A DNA stretch of 64,000 nt. Source: Mactromeris polynyma (taxonomy: Eukaryota > Mollusca > Bivalvia > Venerida > Mactridae). The stretch covers positions 15,456,256-15,520,255 of the forward strand of contig JASFXZ010000001.1 of the NCBI GenBank assembly GCA_032209605.1. Reading direction: 5' to 3'. How positions within the stretch are numbered: the first letter of the stretch is position 1; each line of letters starts with the position of its first letter. Positions 56,591 through 64,000 of the stretch are shown piece after piece. The notes under the pieces were generated by a model. It worked only from the letters and a program-made list of their open reading frames with translations. It ran no database searches and had not been told where the DNA came from. The position numbers and the translations under genes were made by a program.

Positions 56591-59500
56591 TTATCATATA
56601 TATCACGAAGTAGATATAACACACATATATAATTTATATATATGCATATCCTATCAATTATCATCATTTTAACATGAACGTGTGCTGCCGCATAAGTCCT
56701 TTTGCATACGTATGTCAGTTTTGATTTTGGTCACGGTTCTTTCCTAGGCACTATAAACAGACAAGGTTTGAGTACCTTTCAAATAAAAGTCATTCGTTAA
56801 GTTCCTATGGAAAATGATTACAAAAATAATATATCTTTACAGAAAACAAACTCAAACAATCGTACCAAATGTATCAAAGCATCATCATTCCTGTTGAAAT
56901 AGCAAACTCTTTCAGATCCTTATATTGATAGTTTACATAATATTTTACCCGGACGATGGACGGTATGAAGCAATTCTCTTCACGTGATTGTGATATGTGT
57001 AGCCTTTCGACACACCATGGTGAAAACACAAACAATTGGCGTTTCTACATGTAAGTGCGCTCGAACACTGTCATTTGCTATCATGTTTAATCACGATTTG
57101 AAGACATCACATGCGATGCAGACGTCAAAGACACTTAAATATGTCCGAATCTAAAAGCCTCTCTCTTGTCGGAAGGATCCTTGACATTTCGTTAGGAATA
57201 ACGACATTTTAACGTCAATCGTAAATGTTGTAGAAATTTACAGAAGAAATCCTAGCTTTCATGACTGAAACGAAGACGCTTTTTATAGCTGTTCTTTGAG
57301 AGTTGTCTTGTTATAACTAAAATAATGTAGTCCCTCTACGAGACGTAGACTAGTACTTGGTACAGGGAATTTAACGAATACGTATGTTATCTCACTAGAA
57401 CGGTGGTGTTGAATCATTGTCACATGACAGACGGTGAAATCATGATCTATGAAATATTCATGTTCGTTATTCACGAATGACGAATTTACATTTTCAGAGC
57501 AAATTGTTTGGCAATAAATAATCAAGTTCATGATTTCATGGTTTAATCAGATTTTACAACACAGTGACGTTTCTGCCTCTGTCCGTTCCTATGTGGTACT
57601 CCTATCGTCAACCTTTGTTGTGTTTTATGTTCGTTTCGTACTTAGAACTGTTTACATGTTTTCTTGTGCTTTTGGGACGACTGTGGCCTTTGTTTGTGGT
57701 ATTTCATGCTTGCATTCTTCATTCAGTTGTATCAATTCGTGTGTTTGTACTATGCGATGTTCTTTACAATTGACCATGTACATATAATTATGTTTCCTCG
57801 GGCGCAACGCGCCTTAACGCGCCTTTGAATGCCTTCATCGGTTTGGTAATGTATTCATACCCAACCTTGTTCTGAAAATGATGTTAAAGTAGTACTAAAA
57901 GTACAATATTACCTATACAATTATTGTAATGAATTTATTTCGTTCTGTTTACTAGGTGGATAGATCTAGTTATTGCCGTATAAAATGCATAAAAAACATA
58001 ACAGTCAATAGCGACATACATGGTATACCATTACACAAGTATGACTGTTCTATGTCAACTACATTTTGCATAAATCATAACATAAAAAGAAGTTGGAAAT
58101 CTCTCGTTTACATTGTGGTCCTTGCACAAAACATTTTGACATAGCAAGACACGTTATCAATATTTTACCACAGATAATTGACAATTAGTTCCAGAGTTTA
58201 AAAAAAATACAATGCTGCGCATTACTAAACTATCACAGTATTGAATAATGCATCAACGTTACCTCAGAACTAAATGAAGGTATTTTTGTGTTGATGAATT
58301 CAGGGTTAAATACTAAAGTGTTGTATTGCACGATAGAACTATTTTTTTTGGTATAAAATCGTATGTATCAAACTGTGAGACATATTCAATTTAATTTCTC
58401 CCGTAAAGTGCGCTTTTTCGAGCAAGTATGTGTATGAATGCACTAAACAGTATGTATAGGAGAAATACATATATTTATATTTGTCCTGTATCAACTTAGC
58501 CCTATACGTAATACTATTAATAAATCTAAATTTTAAGATGCCAACACGCTATGACAAGAAGGAATCAGCATACATCTTGTTACATAACGGCCTTTTTGGG
58601 GGAAGATGTATCAATTAGCAAGATTATTGAACAATCAATCAGTATTATATCAACCATAATGACGCTTTAAATAAAATCACACATATTGAACGGCACCAAC
58701 AAAGAATACATTATTGATTATATTATTTTAATGAATTGCATTACAAATATACCATCAACTCGTAAGTATATAAACATTAACAGGTACTCAGAGTAGAGTA
58801 AATATACAGTCAATGTATTCTAGATAGTGAAACATAGAAATACTTCCAGCCATTTGATAAAGAAATCCAATGTTGAATACGATAGTGTATAGCGAATGTT
58901 TTTGTTCGTATCAAGATATTTTGTATTCATGGCGAAGAAATGGTCAGTAACAGTCCTCTTTGATATGATACCATCGGTGCTACCATACGCGAAATCCTAC
59001 TTTGCCTGCGTCCAAATAACAAACATGCGATGATTTGACACATGGATGTGTGATAAATCCATTGTGAAAACTATATCAACCATTGGCATGAACAGTAGTC
59101 AAAAGTCTACATTATAGAGATTTAAATAACTTATCATTGTATTTTGTTTGCCATATTAGGCAACATCTTATTCTTTTTTTGACTTTGAAATGAAACAGAC
59201 GAGTAAAATTTCTTTCAAGTTTTATCAAAATAGATAGTAAACAATATGTTAATTAAAATTCCACTGCTGACACTTTTTGTAGTATACTGACATGTTCATG
59301 TTGAAGAAGACAAAACACAGAGTGAAATCAAAATGGAAATTATATAATCATTGTTTTATCATATCCATTAAACCACATTGTATCAAATGTTTTTTTCCGT
59401 ATCCGTAGTGATGAAATTTCTCCTTTCAAAATTAAACACTTTCGAGGAAAACATTTGTTATACTGATTGTATCTTCTTTTCTATAAAACTAATTTCTACC

Positions 59501-59812
59501 ATGAAAGCAATTATTGTGGAAGACATGATGAGTTGCGCAAGTGTTCCACTGTTCTTGAAAACAAATAAAATAGTTAATGTATTGAGCGCAATGAATGTTT
59601 ATGGCTTTACAAGATATACCATCAAGAACTAATCAATATTGATTTTATAAAAATAGAAAATTACTGACAGCGACATGTTATATGTCTAGAGGTGTCGTTG
59701 AGAATGTGAATGGTTCTTTGGACAAAATGCGCGAATAACAGAAAATTACTTCTCCGCTATCAGCATGATATTCCACCGTAATATGATTTGCATCACCACA
59801 CATTTTACGTAA
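56591..59812. other. Gene-poor AT-rich region
   Basis: I see no supported exon or recognised repeat. Open stretches at 57530-57787 and 59378-59632 have low-complexity hydrophobic translations. Confidence 0.45.
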
Positions 59813-60025
59813 AAGGGAGAGAATAAGTTGCTACAGGGAAACGCCACATGCATAAGACAATGCCACTCCACACAGACCTCCGGGAAAACAACAGTCCATA
59901 AAACATCAAGCATTTGAGGAGGTGCAAGGGTAAATGTGTAAGGGAACTAAGGCCCAAGGAATGGCCTGGCCGACCTTAAGGGATAACTAAGGGGAGTCAA
60001 AGAGGACAAACAGCGAAAGCATTTC
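59813..60025 (+). repeat. Dispersed 'GGGAACGCCAC' repeat, copy 6
   Basis: GGGAGAGAATAAGTTGCTAC start, CATAAAACATCAAGCATTTG, GAGGAGGTGCAAGGGTAAAT and GTCAAAGAGGACAAACAGCG. Confidence 0.65.
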
Positions 60026-61904
60026 GAACTCATTCCCCTTCTTTATCCTTAAGCTAGGTATTCGAAACAAAATGAAATACGACAACAAATAAAATCGGTC
60101 AATGACACTCGTCTTTTTAATTTAAACTACAAAGAGAATGTTAAATATTCGCTAGGTGTTTTTGAGCGTTGCTTAAATTCAGGTTCAGTCTTAGGTTATG
60201 CATAAACTGTTTTATTGAATAAAAAGGGAAAATCGATGTTTTCACTGAAGAGAAATGAACGTTCATAAAACAATTTCCTGTCATTGAAGAGAGAAAGTTT
60301 ATAGAGAATAATACAGCACCCTCTGGAGAGTGTGTTAAGTCGGTAAATGCATACGATACGTATAATTGTGGTATAGGATGAGAAGAAAATGTGTGCTAGC
60401 CTCTCTAGTGATTCATTCGCAAGTATGTGTCCATACATTAGATGGCTTTATTATACACATCTCATTAGTTTATCGCAGCTCTACCGTTCTAATTACTTAT
60501 TTCAATGCGTGCAAATATTAGTTCGAATAATCAGAACGTGTAAAAATAAACAATATTGAACGATGAAAGATTAGTGATGGTGCATGTTGTGTACAATATC
60601 CTTACTTAATTTGGTAAAATCGTAATGACACGCATTTTAAGACGTTCAGTCACAAAGTTTAACAAATGTCACTAAAAGTGTTTAGAATGACAAAGCACAA
60701 GCTTAACATAACAACATGACACCTTCCACACTGAAGATTCCCTTTGGGAATATTTATGAGATTATTTATTAAAGTCATACAACTTTGAAACACCACTATT
60801 TAGAGCTGAGAGCAATTTATGGAAATGCGGTTAAAAGTGATAAGACTTTGCATTAAAATTGTTTTGATATTTGTAAAGTGAGGAAGCAATAGCAAGATCT
60901 GTTCCATTAAACAAATTAGAAAGAGGCTGGTTTTCATTACCAAACTTGGATCATTGATGCTAGTGTGTTTTCTGCAATTACTAAAACTTGATTCATCAAT
61001 GGTACTGAATTAAATATGTTTTCAGTTTTCTATCACCGCAAGCTTCTAAATTTGGTTACCCTGGAGAAGCGGCGGATTGCAGAAGTTCTGCATTTAATTT
61101 AAAATGTTCTAACTTTAATCAGAAATACCAGTTTGAAGTTCAACACTGATGAAACGGAGACCAATAACAATTTGATTTGGTTAGATCAGATCTGGGTTTC
61201 TTGGTAGCTAATTCAGAGAACGTAAACAACATTTGTTGGCAAACACTTCGATAGTTAACCTAGTTTATCCCACAAATATGCGAAGTTCTGCAAACGACTG
61301 CATCGGAAAAGTCCAAATGTGTCAGCAGTTATTGATCAACCATTTCATTTGTAGAACAAAAATTTAGTTCGGGTATTATCTTTCAGTATTGCAATAGAAG
61401 ACCGATTATTATTGTTGCATCTTGTTTGTTCAATTGCATGGACGATTCATTATAGAAATATAACTACAGCATAGAACTATTCACACTCGACTTACTGACA
61501 CAGCGAAATGTATGGACATCATGTTCTAGAAATAATCGAGTTTGCAAAAAGCATGCTTTTAGTTCTTGCGCCATGATGGACATTGCTGTTGGTATATCTG
61601 TATATAGTGTATGCCAGACAAAGAATGATTGCTCGTGACATAAATATCTCATTATCTCTAACACACACTCTTCTACGTATAAAGACAAATGAAATTAGAG
61701 TACCACAGTACATTACGAACGATGAATAATTAATAAGAACTAGTAAATGGATGTACGAAATTGCTAGTTTACGAAGCTGAATGGTGAATGCACATGTCTC
61801 GAGGCATTGCAATTTATTAATGGCCAAAGTTAGATAGATGGAACATCGTTATGTAATATAAGACACTACTAAATTCTCCTTAGTTGTTTTTGATGGTCGA
61901 TCAC
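60026..61904. other. No feature recognised
   Basis: AT-rich DNA without supported exon. An open stretch at 61827-61464 (minus) has no family resemblance. Confidence 0.45.
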
Positions 61905-62045
61905 ACCATTCATTGCTCCCCTATTCCCATACATATTTACCCTTGCATCCCTCAGTCCCTAATGTTTTGTAAACAGTTGTTTCCCTGTGGTCTGCAAGGG
62001 GAGACATTGTATTGTTATGTGGCGTTCCCTGCAATAACATAATTT
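61905..62045 (-). repeat. Dispersed 'GGGAACGCCAC' repeat, copy 7, truncated
   Basis: Reverse orientation: CTCCCCTATTCCCATACATA, CCTCAGTCCCTAATGTTTTG, GGGGAGACATTGTATTG and GGCGTTCCCTGCAATAACAT. Confidence 0.6.
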
Positions 62046-62233
62046 ATTACCTGATTCCTTATATAAATACAAATCTGTTATGTTTGCTGTTTTACATGAA
62101 AGCTATCAATTTGTCTTGGTGTGAACTATTTTCTGGTCAATTGTATAAACTGTTTCCCTCTGGCGCTATGAAGTCATTGGAATATACAAATTTTATTTTT
62201 AGACGGCATATCATTAACGTTCGATCGTTTCCG

Positions 62234-62553
62234 TATTCGATTCGCGATTTTGATCAGGTAATAAAACATTTATTTCATCGTTATTTGGGTAACAGTCAAA
62301 ACTGTTGTCCCGTTGTGGAGGGGATGACATCTGAACTGTTGCCCGAGGCCGATAGACCGAGGACAACAGTTCAGAATGTCATCCCCGACACCAAGTATTC
62401 GATTCGCGATTTTGATCAGGTAATAAAACATTTATTTCATCGTTATTTGGGTAACAGTCAAAACTGTTGTCCCTTGGTGTCGGGGATGACATTCTGAAAT
62501 GTTGCCCTCGGTCATCGGCCTCGGGCAACAGTTCAGATGTCATCCCCTCCACC
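62234..62553. repeat. Nested direct and inverted repeat
   Basis: A 78-bp segment starting TATTCGATTCGCGATTTTGA is repeated directly at 62234 and 62396. After the first copy comes an 80-base arm (GTGGAGGGGATGACATCTGA ... GACACCAAG); after the second comes its reverse complement. Each arm is itself an imperfect hairpin around CAACAGTTC/GAACTGTTG. The order is D-A-D-A'. No known coding content. Confidence 0.8.
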
Positions 62554-63051
62554 TGTATAGTCTTTCGCCTCTAATAATGTTCACGAAAAACAGCTCATTG
62601 GCTCGATTTGCTGTGTAAAGAGGTTCATTGTATCCGAGTGTATTTTATACTCTATGACATGCTGCCGTTATAGGGCGTTAATTTCCTAATTTAATCAATT
62701 ATCCTGACATTTCGAGTCCGTGAGGCCGCTGACAATACTCTTCCTGTTCATTTTTGCCTTATCCCTCATTTGCATTTGTTTATACCCGACATTATTTTAT
62801 TTCGTACACTAGAGATAGCTGTGAGGAGACCATATTCACTCTACGCCAACTTTTCTCTCTTTAAGTACATCGGTTATGGTAAGAAAAGAAAACAAGATAT
62901 TAATAAACAATACGACAATAAATAACGTTTTAAACCGAACCATATAAAACATAACATGTACGAGAATATTCATGGTGGATGGCCAAATAAAACTGTTGGA
63001 AAACAGATATTTTATGTAAACATTACAAACACGATACATGTACGACAAATA

Positions 63052-63339
63052 ATGAAGTGGTTAATTATTGTTTGTTTACTTTTCATTATTCGATCACATT
63101 TACGTACGCGAAATGTAGTAATAAACACTGTTTTAACACATTTTATTGGAATTTTCCAAAGATTCGTATTGCATGTAAGTACACACACATACTTCTAATC
63201 AATATTTACTGTCCAACACATGACATGTATTGCAAATCAACGTCTCATTGTTCGCTAATTACTTTTGCTCTTTGCCTACAGAAATTCGAAGAACATTACA
63301 AAAGACATACATCTAACATACCATTCGACATTTTGTACA
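63052..63339 (+). CDS. Start of a probable secreted or type II membrane protein, partial
   Basis: Exon 1, 63052-63174, begins MKWLIIVCLLFIIRSHLRTR and ends at GTAAGT in phase 0. Exon 2, 63282-63339, lies between TTTGCCTACAG and GTAAGT and reads KFEEHYKRHTSNIPFDILY, ending in phase 1. The hydrophobic start followed by basic residues fits a signal peptide or signal anchor. The rest would lie beyond the right edge. An in-frame ATG at 62956 is an alternative start. Family not recognised. Confidence 0.42.
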
Positions 63340-64000
63340 GTAAGTAATTATCTCTAAGGAGCACTTCAGTTTGTCAAAATGGATTTCGTCTGCACATAAG
63401 TAAGCATTACAAGGGTTCATTAATTACATTATACGCCTTTCATTACCCAAAGAGCTTCTGTTTCAATTAACCAGCACGTTCCCGGGGCAGTTTTGTTACG
63501 TTTTACTGTTTCTTCAATTATCCAATACCCAAAGACCATTAATTACGTAAAGTAAATTACAGAGGTTATGTAGGATGAGTGTTTCTGTGATGTTTTGATC
63601 TGGATTGAATGCTGTCAATTTGGTAGTAGGAAGAATAATTTAGACTTTAGATGAAATATTTAGAAACTATCGAATAAATATCGTCGATAACCGCAAAAAC
63701 GTACGAAATGCATAGGGAAACACATTTTAGGACTTCTTTTGCCGAAAGCGATCGATATACATTTATGATTAACTCATGACGGCGGAGTACCTTTCACGAT
63801 GACACATCTTTTAAATCAAGTTACTTATTCCATTTATCGGAAGAGTATGGCGATTTAAAAAAAAGTAAACACGCTTTCACAACTTTGAAAGACAACCAGA
63901 CACCTTAAATTTCTACAGTGGAAGAATATGTTGAATATAACCGGTATAAAACAGAGATGATTTTCTGCGAGCTCAATGTCACTATTCCCAGTTCGGAGAA
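63340..64000. other. Probable intron of the 63.05-kb gene
   Basis: AT-rich DNA following the GTAAGT donor at 63340. No acceptor with a convincing open continuation is seen before the window ends. Confidence 0.35.

Overview
The window looks like a piece of an animal nuclear genome, most likely a mollusc and probably a bivalve. It is AT-rich. Its genes are split into small exons with GT-AG introns, and it is full of short non-autonomous transposons. It also carries SINEs whose tail (GGCGTTAAACCCGATGAAAC-type) and tandem 'ATTTTCAC(C/A)AAGTT..GGTGAAGATC' repeats are, from general knowledge, typical of bivalve genomes. No species can be named from the sequence alone.

Region 1 (1-29.8 kb) is a locus of zona pellucida (ZP) domain genes in head-to-head arrangement. 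On the minus strand, a gene starts at 13532 and runs leftward: signal peptide, ZP-N, a complete ZP-C cassette ending in a stop (4360), then a second, paralogous ZP-C cassette (3572-616) with a basic, furin-like exon at 397-165 that runs toward the left edge. On the plus strand, a ten-exon gene (16305-29332) encodes a complete 416-residue ZP protein with signal peptide, ZP-N, ZP-C, an RRRR furin site, one membrane helix and a short basic tail. I rebuilt both by splice sites; all internal phases agree except the one entering the left-most exon. Such proteins polymerise into extracellular coats (egg vitelline envelopes, apical matrices). The second ZP-C cassette has the same entry phase as the first, so the minus gene could make two C-termini by alternative splicing. 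Plus-gene introns carry four different minisatellites (40, 39, 30 and 27 bp units), and a pogo-type MITE family sits close to many ZP exons.

Region 2 (29.8-46.6 kb) is gene-poor. It holds a duplicated copy of one ZP exon with flanking intron (30.4-31.0 kb), a candidate minus-strand gene of unknown function (32.06-32.90 kb, possibly with an exon at 38.4 kb), a 283-codon open frame at 33.15-34.0 kb, a weak Mediator KIX-like fragment (39.1 kb), and a Tc1-type transposase DNA-binding fragment (41.3 kb).

Region 3 (46.68-50.60 kb) is a 3.9-kb satellite of about 87 copies of a 45-bp unit. The unit is an internal slice of a dispersed repeat seen seven more times in the window, so the satellite appears to have been born inside one copy of that repeat.

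Region 4 (50.6-64 kb) is mostly repeats and unrecognised DNA: a fold-back element with AGACTTTTCAACCCC subterminal repeats (54.8-55.46 kb), a Lys-tRNA-like SINE (56.4-56.6 kb), a nested direct/inverted repeat (62.2-62.55 kb), and the first two exons of a probable secreted or type II membrane protein leaving the right edge (63.05 kb onward).
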